A DNA stretch of 42,008 bases from Nocardia alni (GTDB taxonomy: Bacteria > Actinomycetota > Actinomycetes > Mycobacteriales > Mycobacteriaceae): positions 1 through 42,008 of the forward strand of contig NZ_JAGPOX010000082.1 in NCBI RefSeq assembly GCF_019038435.1, written 5' to 3'. Of this stretch, positions 41,972 to 42,008 are shown one piece after another. Below the pieces are notes generated by a model. It searched no databases. It saw nothing but the letters and a program-made list of their open reading frames with translations, and was not told the DNA's origin. How positions within the stretch are numbered: position 1 is the first letter of the stretch; every line of letters begins with the position of its first letter. The translations under genes and the position numbers were made by a program.

Positions 41972-42008
41972 CTGTCTCTTATACAAATCTGACGCTGCCG
42001 ACGACGGA
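41972..42008. other. sequencing adapter (Nextera/Tn5 mosaic end), not genomic
   Basis: CTGTCTCTTATACAAATCT at 41972 matches the 19-base Tn5 mosaic end, CTGTCTCTTATACACATCT, with one mismatch (A for C at 41986). The next 14 bases, GACGCTGCCGACGA, are the continuation of the Nextera read-2-side adapter, and CGGA would be index bases. Translated, it adds VSYTNLTLPTT to the transglycosylase, a known sign of this contamination. Confidence 0.96.

Overview
This 42,008-base window is high-GC DNA from an actinomycete of the order Mycobacteriales; Nocardia is my best guess. The reasons are the GC-rich third codon positions, frequent GTG starts, and families shared with mycobacteria: a FadD15-type acyl-CoA ligase, a WS/DGAT acyltransferase, a ProXVWZ transporter, an Mtb12-like lipoprotein and a VapBC pair. 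No rRNA, tRNA, CRISPR array, prophage or intact insertion sequence was seen. The window behaves like a complete contig: the left end cuts a gene, and the right end runs into a sequencing-library adapter, so the last 37 bases are not genomic.

Left part (1-9.4 kb). A PTS-dependent dihydroxyacetone kinase operon (dhaK-dhaL-dhaM, the last cut by the window edge) is divergent from an IclR regulator. A 416-base gap follows, with a 23-base periodic repeat array. Then come a long-chain acyl-CoA ligase and a coupled set of Baeyer-Villiger monooxygenase, short-chain dehydrogenase and esterase. The set is divergent from a TetR regulator, with palindromic operators between them. Its content recalls the mycobacterial mymA operon.

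Middle (9.4-24.4 kb). A WS/DGAT acyltransferase, a small lipoprotein and a 14-helix MFS pump lie head to tail, suggesting synthesis and export of a lipid. A ProXVWZ-type osmolyte ABC importer follows, with a second, diverged binding protein on the other strand. Next is an unusual fused MmgE/PrpD protein: one complete enzyme, an Ala/Gly/Ser/Asp-rich linker, and a second, catalytically dead half. It is coupled to an MFS carrier and a LysR regulator.

Right part (24.4-42 kb). Features in order are a PhnB-like VOC protein, a NarL-type two-component system with a membrane protein, a VapBC toxin-antitoxin pair with a strong operator, and a DUF1800-DUF1501 secreted-protein pair divergent from an OmpR-type two-component system. 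Then come a GH27 alpha-galactosidase lipoprotein, malic enzyme, an orphan SdhA-like flavoprotein, a PHP phosphoesterase, a SUFU protein, a general-stress-type membrane protein, a CitE-like lyase and a truncated secreted lytic transglycosylase. Central carbon, lipid and envelope functions dominate.
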